This document shows, one piece after another, positions 22,387-35,164 of a stretch of DNA of 64,000 nucleotides (positions are counted from its first letter, which is position 1; the number at the start of each line of letters is the position of its first letter). Location of the stretch: contig JACSYO010001980.1 in assembly GCA_016806645.1 (NCBI GenBank), positions 2,461,001-2,525,000 on the forward strand. Direction: 5' to 3'. Source of the stretch: Ophiodon elongatus (lineage: Eukaryota > Chordata > Actinopteri > Perciformes > Hexagrammidae). A program made the position numbers and the translations under genes. Under the pieces are notes generated by a model, which had not been told where the DNA came from, did no database searches, and worked only from the letters and a program-made list of their open reading frames with translations.

Positions 22387-24754
22387 GTTATTAATAGTTA
22401 TCCCTGAAAGTCCAGCGAGACAGGAGTTGTCGGCACACCAAACAATTCTATAATTAGCGATTCACATGCTGCCAGTGCTCATTCATTAATTGTGTAAAAT
22501 AATGAAGATGAGAATGAGGATGATGCCGACAGTGAAATAATTGAAAAGTTGACAATAACCATAGTAGCATCAGTGACGAAGATGTCAAGTAATCTTAATT
22601 TAGGCCTCACCGATGAAGTGAAAATTAAAACAAAGTAATACTTGATACTTGAAACAGATATTTATGAATAAAAAAAAATACAAATTGAATATAGGCAGAA
22701 ATGAAAACCTCACACTGAAAGATGGAATTACTGCACTTTTCCTCCTTTGTATTACCCATGTAAAGGTAATACAAATACTTCTCATTCAATGTCAGGATAC
22801 TGCAATTTGCCTGTGTCGGGCAGAGTAGTTGACAGAATGTCTGTGACTGTGTACCTATTTTTGGAGCGTGTGTGCCTTTGTTATAACATGATGTCTTTCT
22901 ATACGGTTTGTGTTTAAATATACGTGTCTAAGTGCCTGTGTGTTGTTCATGAATCAAAAGCCCGCCACTGTTTTGCGTGCTGTGGCAAATGGAGTCCATT
23001 AAAACCAGCGCCAGGTTTACATCCGTCGAGGAGGACTTTAGACTGATAATCTGCTTACAGACACTAGCGTGAAAAGAGAGGGTGGGTGCTCGGAGACAGG
23101 GAGAGAGAACAATATTTCAGACTGCTCAGAGAGAGGAGAGTGAGAGGGGAGGATAGATTTAGATACCGCAAGAGAGTTGGGAGGGTTTTATTTTGTGGCG
23201 TTGGCACTTAAAACACACAATGAAACGTTGCTTGTGTACGGTTGTGTTACTGTTTGCTTACGCTACTGATCTACCAAATGATAATGTATGCAATGTATGT
23301 GTATGCATTGCTTTGTCAGCACGCCTCCCTCTCAGCGGTTGTCAGACCTCATTATTGACAGACAAGGAAACATAGACTGACATCTTGCCCACTGTTGTCT
23401 CAGCCTGTATGTTAAGGATTGGAGCAGCATGCCATTAAGCTAGCCCTTGAGGGAGAGAGAGGTTCTTAGCTAGTGCTTCAGCTCAACATCATAACTGATT
23501 TACACAAACTTGTATTTACCCATTAGTGCTGCGGTGAGGCCTGTGTTGAATCAAGTGTGTGACTGGTTGTGTGTCTGTGTCTGTGTGTGTGTGCGTTGCT
23601 CTATCCAGCAGACTCAAACTGTTAAATGAGCATCGTTCACTTATTCATCAAGTAGTCTATCCATTTTCTTTTGACAGCCGACAGGTATGTGTCTTTCCTT
23701 CAATTACAAACTGGCCTTCGACCAGGGTATATATTACAGTATTGCTCCTGCTGCTAACCCTTGTGGCAGGCACAGGTGAAATTATAGGCAGGCCATTTAA
23801 AGTACTAACAGCAAAAGCATAATTTTTGGGTTTGTCCATATTATGGGCAATCAATTCAACAATGAAATCTAAAGTTGAAATCCAGATGTCTCCTTGACAA
23901 CGGAACATTTACTTGCACCAAACATTTCACACACATCCACTTGCTTACTTAGCTAAAATTGATTGTCTCATTAGAATCACAGTTACGGTGCTGTGTATGT
24001 TTTGAGTTTCCTGAATTTCCTGTTTAAAAGTGCAATGTGTTCTATCTTGTCAGAATATAATTTTAAAACATTCAAAACATTCAGAAAATCATCAACAGAA
24101 TGTGGAGAGGTTACTGTGTTGACGTAATGTCAAAGACATCTATGTATTGTTTTGCAGAGATATACTGAAATGAGCATGCTGCCTGACTAGCCCAGGCCCT
24201 TAGTTCCTTGTAATACCACTTGTTCTTCGAGAGGCAGTAGTGAGTCACTGTAGTGGCAGTCTGCCCTCAGTCCAGAGAAAAAAGTAGAGCTGCCTCGAGG
24301 GCTCGTCAATAATACATCCGTGGTCCGTGTGCGTTTTGATAGTTTTTTTCATTAAATTAAATCCAAAGTGGCAGAAAAGAGAAAAAGGCGAGTATGGCGG
24401 CTCCGGAGGACAGACGTTGTAATTCTCATTTAACCTCTCATCTGGGTGTTTATCCTCAGTAGTAACTAATTAAAAGAGCTTCTGATCCTTCACGTCTTGC
24501 CACCATTCTTCACTGCAGCAGCATCTGAAGCGTCTTTGATATTGTCAGTAGTGAATCAGCCAACATACTGATAATCACATTTCTAGTCTTTCAAACGACC
24601 ACTTTCTAGACTATTGGCTGGGAACATTGTGAACAGACTCCACACAAATCAAAACACAACAGGGTTATGAAATGTTTGTAGTTATTTTTAGTTATATGAT
24701 TAAAATACATGCTTCAATACTCTTCAATGTATATTCATGCACAAAAAGTTTTCG
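22387..24754. other. Mostly unique non-coding sequence
   Basis: Nothing is firmly recognised. Purine-rich, GAGA-type sequence lies at about 23080-23150, and a short TG run at about 23570-23592. The 87-codon frame at 23559-23822 has no motif. Confidence 0.4.
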
Positions 24755-24940
24755 CTTTAGGGAACGATCATGGTTTGGGTTAAAATTGCGTCCTTGTTAA
24801 AGTTAACGGACGGTCAATGCCATTGTTACAGTAATAAACACTTCATCAAGGTTACAAAACAGCTGTGAAAGAAACTAACGTTGATGAATGGTGCAAGACG
24901 GGAAACGGGCAGCAATCTCCTGTCGTAAAGTCTGATACTT
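24755..24940. repeat. Fragment of a common fish interspersed repeat
   Basis: Blocks 'agggaacgatcatggtttgg', 'ttcatcaaggttacaaaaca' and 'gggaaacgggcagcaatctc' fit, from memory, the same widespread fish repeat as 5411-5490 and 36311-36366, and this is the longest of the three. It is non-coding. Confidence 0.45.
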
Positions 24941-26132
24941 TATTGAATTATCCAACCACCCTGACTCTGTTATAGTGTCACACATTGACTACACATTGAT
25001 TGCTTTTTGTCTCCAAACACACATGCTTCTCTGTACGCGAGCATGAGATAAAGCCAGACATTTGCAGTCATGCAAGGGGAGGGGGAAGTGTCCCAGAATA
25101 TCCACAGTCACCCTCCGTTCTCCTTCTCTTTTAGATCCATCTTCTCCTTTCCTCCCCCAACAAAGCCACAGCCGCTCGGGAATAGAAGAATGAATACAAT
25201 CGCTGCAGCAGCCTCAAAATCCTGTTTGAGGGGGTGATTTTCTCCATGGTTCAGTAAAAAGATGTCTTGAGAGTCGCTACAAAAAGGGAAGTGTGAAGCC
25301 TTCCTAGTCAGTGTTAATGTGGGCACTTGGGTCTGAGAGCCAATGGCTCTATGTAGAGTGGGCTCCCCGGAGAGTGTGGCATTGACAGAAGTATCCAGAG
25401 TACTGAGAACAAGCACATCAGAGCCATATCTAAGACAAGATTGAGGGTCTTTGGCCGCAGGGGATGAAATAAGGATGGTTTACAGCAGTGTACTGCACTC
25501 TAATATGTCTTCATGGGGACTCCGAGAAAAATACAGATTTAAAGGACATGATGACTGTGTTGTTGAAGCCGTAATAAGCATCTTTTGGGCAGACTAACAT
25601 GAAAGCCATTACAGATTTTTTGTCAGGACCTTGTATTTATAGGATTAATGTCTAGTACAAACATGATGCATTGGCACATGGAAAACTTGGATTCACTCCA
25701 CTTTCTGAGAAGTGTTTTTTTTTTTAAGTTCGACATAAGAAAGTTTTTCCGCATTGGTGAAAGCTCAGCATACTGGAAAAAATTGACCCAAGTTACCGTT
25801 AAGACTGTAATGCCAAAAACAGCTGAAAGGTGGAAATGTTATAACCTGAAGCCAAAGTGTGTACGTGCATGTGTGTGTATCCCAACTCCCTTGGTACAAT
25901 GCTTCAAGGCTAAAACGTCAATTACTTGTGATGAAAAGAAGGCGAGAGAGGTGGAAATCCAAGACAAAATGCAGAGCTAAGGTGAAACGCGGTCAGGTGG
26001 AATCTGTCGTGGTGCCGCCCCGAGGCCTGGATCTGTACAAGATGTTTCTCCCTTATAACTCTCCCCATCAGCACAACTTGTGGAGGAGTTTGGCCTGGAG
26101 TGCTGCCCCCCTTCAAGTGGCATGGGAGTACT
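24941..26132. other. Mostly unique non-coding sequence
   Basis: No gene is supported. Overlapping frames at 25648-26194 (plus) and 25922-26293 (minus) run into a TG microsatellite and show no domain. Confidence 0.4.
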
Positions 26133-26160
26133 TTGTGTGTGTGTGTGTGTGTGTGTGTGT
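26133..26160. repeat. (GT)n microsatellite
   Basis: Fourteen GT units. A looser TG-rich stretch follows at 26240-26280. Confidence 0.9.
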
Positions 26161-27934
26161 TTCTCTCAGTGCGTGTAATTCTGCAGTCACATAGAAGCAG
26201 AATGAGTTTATGCTTGAGCTTTATCAGACACACACAGTACTGTGTTTGTGTGTGCATATGTCTATGTGTGTGTGTAGTGTCAGGACAGTGCACCTGCAGA
26301 TGTGCGTTTTGTATGCGTGGTCATAGGGGGCCTCTGTGCATAACTGTGTGTCGTAATCTGTCCCAGTGTCTGCAGTACTGGTTGGGCTCAGATTGTTGGT
26401 TGATTCCTAATTGGTAAATATCTAAGCTCTGAAAATCTTATATCTCACATTTTTTTATAATTAGATTAACTACTTTTATGAATTTAGATTAATCAAAAAA
26501 TTATATTTTATTTAGCAAATCCTTAGTTTTAGTTCTTGGTTTAATCTTTACATTTTATTTCTTAAATAGTGACTTGTTTCTGACTTTTAATTGTGACCCT
26601 CTTGTCAGGGCTGTGAATTTTTCATTATTGTAAGAAAATTCAAAGATTAGTGAACAAAATGTTTTCATCTGTGTCCTCCACCCCTAGATTTGCAAAACTC
26701 TAAGTAGATTCGATCCTGCATTTGGTTGGATAAAGTGCTGTTGCTCCAGTCTGCAGTAGTAGCAGAAGCATGTGCATGTGTCTAAGCATGCATTAATAAT
26801 ATGTCAATAATTGTATTTGCAGTGATGCAGGGCTGATAACTTTCTTTCAGTTGCATTATCAGCGAACCTTTTCCTCACCTCCTGTCCGCTCTGCCAAGAG
26901 TGATAATTTCTCCACACAAATAACGCCGGATATAATTATAGATAGCTATTGGCATATGTTGCCAACAGAATTCTCCTGTGAGAGTGCAGAGGAGGGTATT
27001 GGAATAAAGCAACTGTATTTTATTTGTTGAAACAAAAAACACACAGTCTTTCATTCCTGCTAGAAGTCACCTTGATTCTTGTTTATCTGGACAAAACACC
27101 CAGAGGATTGTTTGGTCGTGGCCAGTTTGGTTTGCCCTTTCATTCAGATGGACAGGGATTAGAAACACGGTGGGATTTACCATGCAAGCTTAACACTGCA
27201 CTGTCCAAAATGTTGTTTTGCAAAAGTTAGTGGCTTAAAACTGCAAAGGGCTTACTTGTATTGTGCTCAGGTATTGCACACCCAACACCATACGTTTTTA
27301 TTGGATTTGGAGTTTTTACTGAAGAAGTTGTCAGTTGAACAATGTTGTTGATTATAATACAAAATAACCGAGACCTTATATTTTGAATGATTCATTTTTC
27401 CAAATATAATATTTTAATGCTTTGAGCAGCACAAATTATTCTTACTACAAATTATAAAGTATATTCACCTTTCTTTCAATGGGTGACAGAAGTTTCAAAG
27501 GCAAATATCTCAAAATATCATCACATAAAACCAAAAATGGCTAGACAGCACTAGCAATATGGGAGAACATATGTTTGTTTTTTGTGTTATTTGTTTGAAC
27601 TGACCCCTGCACACCAAAATAAACCCAGACATAATTAAAAACAAAGTAATAAATGGTTATTTGTGCAGAAAAAATATGATAAGCCTTATTAAACTGTTGC
27701 ATCTTCAAAGAGGTAAATAAACAAGCAAATGTTTAAGTAATTAATTGCAATAAGTAAAGTAGTCACCACAAAAACCATTAATTAGTAGAAAAATAATCAC
27801 AAAGACAGAATGTTAACAGCAATTTAGAAAACGTACTGTGAAAAGTAAACAAGCAGATTTAAAAATAAAGTGAAAAATCCCCTGAATACTGTGTGTGATG
27901 AAATACAAGATGACAGATGTAATGTGACAGAGGA

Positions 27935-27937
<3 letters not shown>
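26161..27937. other. AT-rich non-coding sequence
   Basis: No gene or repeat family is recognised. The composition is strongly AT-rich at 26420-26560 and 27340-27830. Confidence 0.4.

Positions 27938-28023
<86 letters not shown>
27938..28023. repeat. Uninterrupted (GT)43 microsatellite
   Basis: Eighty-six bases of pure alternating GT. It generates long His/Thr open frames on the minus strand that are not genes. Alternating purine-pyrimidine DNA of this length can adopt Z-form and is normally highly variable in length. Confidence 0.97.
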
Positions 28024-28025
<2 letters not shown>

Positions 28026-28688
28026 TAGTGAGATGAGACACGACAAGTATGGTGAGAGACATTTTTCATCAACTGAGGAAAAACATCAAAGAGTTTGCTT
28101 CAGATAGGTGACGAGTCCCTGTTTGAAAAACTTGAGTTATAGATTTACTCATGGCTCACTCCCCTGTTCACCCCTTCATGCCTAAAAAAGCTCTTGGAAG
28201 ATATACCAGAGCTGCTGCTTATCATGGCCATGTATTTTCACTTCAGTGAATATATCCATTATGATAGCTATTTTCAGTGCCGTGAGATTGAATATATGCA
28301 CTGGTAGACACACTTCTCAACCCATACTGCATGCGCATGGATAGTCTGTTCTGCCGTGCACGATGGAGCGCAAGGGTGATGACCTAAATAAGAATAGCAG
28401 ATACGTGTTTCAGTTCACACAGAGATGAACATGTTGTGAATTTATAATGAGACTTTGCAGACTTTGGTGTGCACGTTTCTTAGCTGCCGTTCTCCTTGAT
28501 TTACAGTTACTTAATATTTTTTCTTTCAGGAGAGTTTAGAGCATTTCAAGCCATGTATTAACATCATGTTATCATTAGCAAATCATGAGGCACAACTACC
28601 AGAAGCAATGGAGACCTTGATCCAGAAAAACTATCACTTGAGGGAAATATTTTGCAGTACAGTTTTTTAAATGAAGACCACATTGCAT
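28024..28688. other. Non-coding, nothing recognised
   Basis: Unique-looking sequence up to the 5' truncation point of the LINE. Confidence 0.4.
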
Positions 28689-30230
28689 AAGCTCAAATTT
28701 GCAAAGAGGAGCTACACTGAAAAGTTGGAAAACAGGTTTTCAGCCAACGACCCTGCGTCAGTGTGGAAAGGCCTGCTGGTCCTCACCAACTACAGGAGGC
28801 CACCCCCCCCACTGTGGAGAATCACCAACTGGCTGACGACCTGAATGTGTTCTACTGCAGGTTTGATAAGCCCACTTTCACCCCCCCCCCCCAACTGCTT
28901 GGACATCAAACAACCACCTACACCCCCTGCCAATTCCTCACCTCTACCAACTGACCCCCCACCTGCAACTGAGGATCTGCGAAGAGGATGTGAGTCTGCT
29001 CTTTCACAGACAAAAGATCAGGAAGGCACCAGTCCCAGACAGTGTGTCAACCTCCTGCCTGAAAGTCTGTGCTGACCAGCTGGCCCCCATCTTCACACAG
29101 ATCTTCAACCGATCACTGGAGCTGTCTGAAGTCTCCTCCTGCTTCAAACGCTCCACGATCATCCCGGTCCCCAAGAAATCCTCCATCACAGGATTAAAGA
29201 ACCACAGGCTCGTCGACCCTGACGTCTGTGGTCATGAAATCGTTTGAGAGACTCGTGTTGACCCAGCTGAAGGACATCACAGGCCCCCTGCTGAACCCCC
29301 TACAGTTCGCCTACCGGGCAAACAGGTTGGTGGATGATGCAGTCAATATGGGACTGCACTACATGTTGCAACACTTCGACTACCCAGGGATATATGCAAG
29401 GGTTCTGTTTGTGGACTTCAGCTCCGCGATCAACACCATCATCCCTTGAATTCTTCACCCCAAACTCTCCCAGCTCACTGTGCCAGCCTCCACCTGTCAG
29501 TGGATCACAGACTTCCTGACAGACAGGACGCAGCAGGTGAGGCTGGGAAAAATCACATTAAGCACCCGAACCATCAGCACCGGTGCCCCCCTGGGATGTG
29601 TGCTCTCCCCACTGCTCTTCTCCCTCTACACTAACGACTGCACCTCAGGAGACCCATGTGTTAGACTCCTAAAGTTTGCAGACGACACAATGGTCATCGG
29701 CCTCATTAGGGACGGTGATGAGTCTGCGTACAGATGGTAGGTTGAACAGCTGGCCCTCTGGTGTGGTCAGAATAACCTGGAGCTGAACAAGCTCAAAACT
29801 GTGGAGATGACAGTGGACTTCAGGAGGAGCCACCCAATTCTGTGATCCACAATCTCAGGACCTAAAGTGGGCCTCCAACATCGACCCGATCAGAAAAAAG
29901 GCCCAGCAGAGGTTGTACTTCCTGCGTCAGCTCAGGAAGTACAACCTGCCTCAGGAGCTGCTGATTCTCTTCTACTCCGCCATCATTCAGTCTGTTCTCC
30001 GCAGTTCCATTACTGTCTGGTTTGGATCCGCCACCAAACAGGACCGGAACAGACTACAACGAACTGTCAAGTCTGCAGAGAAGATTATTAGTGCCAGCCT
30101 GCCCTCCATTCAGGACTTGTACCTCTCCAGAGTCAGGAAACGGACAGGAAAAATCACCGCAGACCCATTCCACCCCGGACACAACCAGTTCCAACTCCTC
30201 CCCTCTAGTAGGTGCTACAGAGCTCTGTAA
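28689..30230 (+). pseudogene. Broken LINE reverse transcriptase ORF
   Basis: In order: 'FSANDPASVWKGL' before RT; 'FKRSTIIPVPKK'; 'VMKSFERLVLTQL'; 'LNPLQFAYRANR'; 'VLFVDFSSAINTI', which carries the first catalytic Asp; 'GAPLGCVLSPLLFSLYTND'; 'LKFADDTMVIGL' with the catalytic Asp-Asp at 29681-29686; and 'KKAQQRLYFLRQLRKYNLP' then 'FYSAIIQSVL' near the C-terminus. The frame changes repeatedly. Two changes coincide with C runs (about 28801-28810 and 28880-28892), others are near 28990 and 29230-29240, and there is a break at about 29449-29480. An in-frame TAG is at 29738-29740, and an apparent internal deletion with a frameshift lies at about 29838-29865. It cannot make a functional protein. Confidence 0.75.
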
Positions 30231-30426
30231 GCTAAAACCACTAGAGACCAGAACAGTTTCTCTCCAATGGCCGTCACTCTGATGAACAATTAATCAGTTA
30301 TAAAGCACTTTACCTCCATTTCACTGTCAGTGTTGTTGTGTTTTTTTTTATGTTCATACATATATAGTTTTGTATATACATTTATATTCATATTTGTACG
30401 TAGTAGTTCTACTTTGTTGTCCTTTT

Positions 30427-30461
<35 letters not shown>
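30427..30461 (+). repeat. (GTT)n array in the LINE 3' UTR
   Basis: About eleven GTT units inside the 3' UTR of the L2-like element, upstream of its terminal tail. It is likely a secondary expansion. Confidence 0.85.
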
Positions 30462-30464
<3 letters not shown>

Positions 30465-30575
30465 TTAGTCTATTTCTGTGTATGTACGTTGAGAGCAGTG
30501 GGAAATCTGGAGTCAAATTCCTTGTATGCATTCGCATACATGGCCAATACAGCTGATTATGATTCTGATAAAAGC

Positions 30576-30920
30576 TTATTTCTTCTTAACGACGATTGCT
30601 CATTTGGTTTTATGTTTTGCTCACTTACAAAGTTAAAAAGCAAGTTGATTTATTATAATTTTTTATTGATCTTTCAATCATCAGCTTATGATGGGAAACT
30701 CTTTGCTTTAGCCACTAGAGGAGTAGTAGAGAAAAAAATTGTTGTCCTTTAACTATATTTGATAATCACTTAATAGTTTGGGTAATTTTCAAATTTTCAA
30801 ATTTTTTAAGATTCACTGGTCACAACTTCTTAAATGAGAAAATGTTCTCACACTTTTATTTATGGTTAACTGAATATCATTGGGACTATTTGTTGAACAA
30901 ACAAAACTTTTTAGATTTCA
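30576..30920. other. AT-rich non-coding sequence
   Basis: No recognised feature between the LINE tail and the next MITE fragment. Confidence 0.35.
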
Positions 30921-30995
30921 GCTTGAGCTCTGGGATGGACATTTTTCCCTATTTGCTATTTTGACGAAATAATCGGTAGATTAATCGATAATGAA
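30921..30995 (-). mobile_element. Fragment of the MITE-like family, copy 2 of 5
   Basis: 'gagctctgggatggacattt' and 'aataatcggtagattaatcg' followed by 'ataatgaaaac' match one end of the family in reverse orientation. The outer 'gttgcagctcta' end and the interior are lost. Confidence 0.5.
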
Positions 30996-33139
30996 AACAC
31001 CTCAAAGAAATCAAATTCTTGCGTATCATCCTGGAGGTATCAAGTACAGGGAATCTGGTGTCGACCCTTTTGCCAGTTACCTCATTAGATTAGTGTCATT
31101 TGAAAATGTTTACATGTCGTGTTAAAAGGACATCCATCTTAAACGAGTAGATAATGGAGTGTATTTCTGTATGGGTGTGTGTGGCTGGTGGTGTGTGTGT
31201 GTGTGTGTGTGTGCAAGCCATGTGGTGACATTTGTATTAGTCATTATTCGCACCGACTTCATGTTAGCCCTGCAGTACCAAGCCACTCTGGCATTGCCAC
31301 AGAAAATGTATGAATGGTTCACATCATTCAGACACCAGAGTGGAGTATGATTCATTGACTGTTGCGCAACACACACACATACACATATTGAACATGTTTT
31401 CTGTTAAGGTCTGTATCCTGATGTTGGATTTGTATTCCCTACCAAAAACAGATACAAAGTTAGGTGACTGGAGAGCACAGATGTTCTGACATAAAACACG
31501 TTTGATTTAAAAAAAAAAGAAAAAAAGTCATGTCTTTGAAAAAGCCTTAGCCATGGAGAAACAAGTTTTAGACAAGATGAATCACTATGATCTCACCAAG
31601 TCAGTTTGTTAAATGGACAATTTTTCATGCAGCACATTTCATACTTCTAACTTTCTATTCAAGTCAATACAAAGATTGTTTTTTAAACTGGTCAATATCC
31701 ATATATCCCTCAATCTGCAGGCCATTTGCTGCAATTGCAATGACTTAAATGGTTTATGGTATTCCAATTTTTATGGCAAAGTGGCTAGGTTCAATCAAAA
31801 TACATTTGTTTTTCAAGAGCTCCACTCAACCTCATCAACTACTAGCCTATCCCAAGACATTTGGATTGGCTTGTTGGAATGGTGCAGTTAAATCATGCCT
31901 GAAACGTGGGGGAAGCTGTGCGGAGTAGAAGCTTCGTGTTCATCACTTAAAGAGGAAGTCCTTCAGTTTGATACATCAAGACCAGTATTTCTCAGTCTAT
32001 GTAAACAGTGAATGCTCCATTTGGCTTTGGAGGACAGAGTTGGTTCCATTTTGGCAAGCTTCAAATGTTCAGCCGTGGTTGCTTTTGGCAGTTAAAATGA
32101 CAATCACCTGCAGCAAATTGTATCTGTAGTGAATTATAATAAGCTTATTATTTCAAAAGTTCTTAACCAGGACCTCCAGTACTTGGGGCAAGTAGCTTGT
32201 GAAAACCAACATTTAATATCTTCTGCTGCTTGTCTCATTTTTATGTTGGAGCTACTCTCTATGGAATATGAATTAATGGAGTAACTCTTTGATGAACATC
32301 TAATTTGAGTTTACTTATTAAATTCTTGGTGTAGACGTGGTGGATATTACTTAATTATATATCAGGTAATAATATCAAAAAGCACTTTGTATGACAGATG
32401 GAGCCACATTGTTAATTGCAGTATGTAGAACATACTCATGCAGACAGTAACAATGAATAGATTTATAAAGCCCAAACACCTGCTAGCAAACACAAATTAA
32501 CTAAGGTCACTGGGATCAAACATTTGCCTCTAGGAGACTCCAGTTCAGACTGAAATCTTTATCTTTTCCCTCAGCTAATTATTGAAGGAACAAGGCCCAG
32601 TGTTCTGCCGTAATCCTCGGCCGTAATGACCGGATCTATTTAGCGATTTAGGTCTTCTCAAACCGCCACAGCTCAGAGCACAAAGAGAGTCCACTTTATC
32701 GATGGAGCTGGTGCTGCGTTATATGTTCCCTTAGAGGACGGGAGAGTGTGTGAGAGAAGGAGAGAGCAAGAGGTTGAAGGAGTCAAAGAGTCTTGATGAC
32801 TAGTTATAGCATATAATTAAACTTTTCACCTGGATGTTGTGAAATCCATTTTCCTGAGCATTGACACGATCAAAACATGTGATTTGATAGAATATAATGC
32901 ACAAATATGGATACAGTCGTGCTATTGCTGCCGCCAGTGTGCCTCTTTTAATGAGGAAATGTAAAGTGATATTGTATTCGCAAAGTAACCATCAGTTCAT
33001 CAATATGATTTTTCTTTCTACATATGTATATTACATTAATATAATCCAATTGAAGTTCAGTTAAATGAGCTATGCTCAACTGTTTTGCATTAGATTAGAT
33101 AGGGTTGGGGAATATGAATAAACTCATCTATTACAGTAC

Positions 33140-33143
<4 letters not shown>
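30996..33143. other. Mostly unique non-coding sequence
   Basis: No gene is supported. A (GT)n microsatellite of about 12 units lies at 31190-31213. The 92-codon frame at 31613-31891 shows no motif. Confidence 0.4.

Positions 33144-33201
<58 letters not shown>
33144..33201. repeat. Compound (TA)n(TG)n microsatellite
   Basis: About 42 bases of alternating TA run directly into seven TG units. The TA half can extrude as a cruciform and is prone to length change. Confidence 0.95.
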
Positions 33202-35164
33202 ACTTTGTACCACAATAACTGCGATAATGAATCAACAGACTTGATGCAAACAGTGAAATTGCTGCTTGTCCATCCTGCTGTTTCTTTGTAAGAGTAAAGG
33301 TGCATATCAAACCCACAGTTTACTTGTCTAACAACATGTGATAACTTATTTTCTTAGCTTTAAATTACAATTTGCTTTGAATTATTAAAATGTTTTGTTC
33401 ACCAATGACATAATATTTTCACAAGATTCTACTGAAAGTTGATTATATTGAAGTATCAAGAAGCCTTATATTGTATATAAGGTTATGTTGTTTTGTATGT
33501 TTGTATCTGGATGTACAAAGTTGACATTATATGAGTTATATACCTTCGCTGATTGAATTTATGTTTTAAATCAGAGGATTGATTTATACTGTTCGTACTC
33601 GATTCTGATTGGTTTAAACTGCTTGGTGAACATACACATGTAAATATTTAAGTAAACTAAAGTTTTAGCTGCATTTAATAAAACGGCATGTTAGTTTGCA
33701 TTCCTTGATTCTTGATTACTATACATTCGAGATGATCTTCCAGGCCCTCAAATGCTGGGGATTTCAACAAACCATCCAGAACTAATCTTCCTCAAAACTT
33801 TTGCCACTTTTGACTCCATACATGTCTAGTGAAATTCAGGGCATTTGACTCACAAAATGCAGCTGCTCATCTGAAAGAGCAATCCCCATGATGCTCCATT
33901 TATTATTCATCTGTGTGGGGGGAGAAAATAAGAGGATGAGAGGACAGAAATTGAGGTCTGAAACTTTTAAAAGATGAGGCAAAGTGCTGACTTGTGAACA
34001 CTGAAACCAAGATGAGTGCAGATTTGAATACAAACAGGTGGGAGGTGGGAGGGAGAGTTGTATAGTACAGTGTGCCAAAGCCCTTTTTAAGCATTAAGCT
34101 ATAACTGTGGTGCATGGTTTAATTAGCTGGTGAGCCAAGCAAGTGGTTCAAATTAGGGTGAGACTATTGGAGAATAATAATCAAAAATAGGGAAGTCAGA
34201 GTGGAATGAGTAATGAATAGTGGCAGTCATCATGTCTCATACAGCTGGAGCTTCTTGGAATATGGCTGGATACGGTCCTGATTCAGTGGCGTGGAGTTTC
34301 ATTCTATGTAGCTTTCAGTCCTCCCTTCAGAAAAAAATTCAAAAAAGAAGGAAATAATTCATTACCACATCAAAATCTTGTTTACGTGATCTAAGCCTCT
34401 TTTTACCTAAACCGAAACCATTTCTTATCATTTTGAAATGCCCAGAGTTGCTTCTTTCCTTGAAATAAAGAACATTTCTAGATTTGCCCTGCAGGATGAT
34501 TTGGGCTGCCTCTTGGTGAAAATGACTCTCATCCTGGTCTCATTTCATTTTGGTCCCAGAGAAATCAATTTGGCTCCCCTCTTATATCTGACAGCACCAA
34601 TTCCCTTTTCTCATCTGTCTCTAAATCACTTATTGTAAGGGAAGACCAACATGACTGACTGAGAGATGTCAGCCAACTTGGTCATGGGTCGAGCTGAATA
34701 GGGAACACCTGCTTTTTGTTCGTCAAAATTAGGATCACATTATCCAAAAATCCCACTGCCTCCAGTTGGAAAGAGGATGTCTGCACTTATAGTGTTTCTC
34801 CGTCTCCATGTTATGCTGGATTAGACAGACCACAGTACGAGCCTGCAGCTCTTCATCTAACATCTCACTGTGGCTGTTTCTTCTTCCTCAATGTTCACTG
34901 TTCCAGTCTTCATACTTCAATGCAATATTGAAAACGTATCCACATATCCGCTGACTAAAACACAGATATCTTGTTGTGAAGACCCATTTTTAGTTAACAA
35001 TTTTGCCGTGAAGTCACTGCACCCGGCTGCTGGGTGCCAAGAAACAGTTACAGCACATAGCTTTTACACTTTTGTGTATGGATTTAAAAAAACAAGATAC
35101 CATGTGTTTATTAGTCAAAGAGTGCGTAGTTTTTTTTTTTTACTTTAGAGAGAGACAAACTAAT
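33202..35164. other. Mostly unique non-coding sequence
   Basis: No gene or repeat family is recognised. Short open frames around 33836-34115 (minus) and 34438-34931 (plus) have no domain. Confidence 0.4.

Larger units (their letters stand above)
28689..30575 (+). mobile_element. L2-clade (Maui-like) LINE, 5'-truncated and decayed
   Basis: About 1.9 kb. The order is a pre-RT region, reverse transcriptase, a C-terminal region, and a 3' UTR ending 'aatacagctgattatgattctgata', which is the 'gctgattctgattctga' tail typical of fish L2 elements. The endonuclease part is missing, as usual after 5' truncation. A GTT triplet array lies in the 3' UTR. The element would have moved by target-primed reverse transcription. 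L2 is preferred over CR1 or Rex1 because of the tail, but without a search the clade remains a judgement. Confidence 0.75.

Noticed and set aside
22127..22394. Arg-rich open frames inside the LTR
   Set aside because: They lie in the LTR (U3/R/U5) and are not part of pol or gag.
25859..26293. Overlapping 111- and 123-codon frames on opposite strands
   Set aside because: Both run into TG repeats and neither has a domain; mutual overlap argues for chance.
27813..28062. His/Thr-repeat open frames on the minus strand
   Set aside because: Pure translation of the (GT)43 microsatellite.
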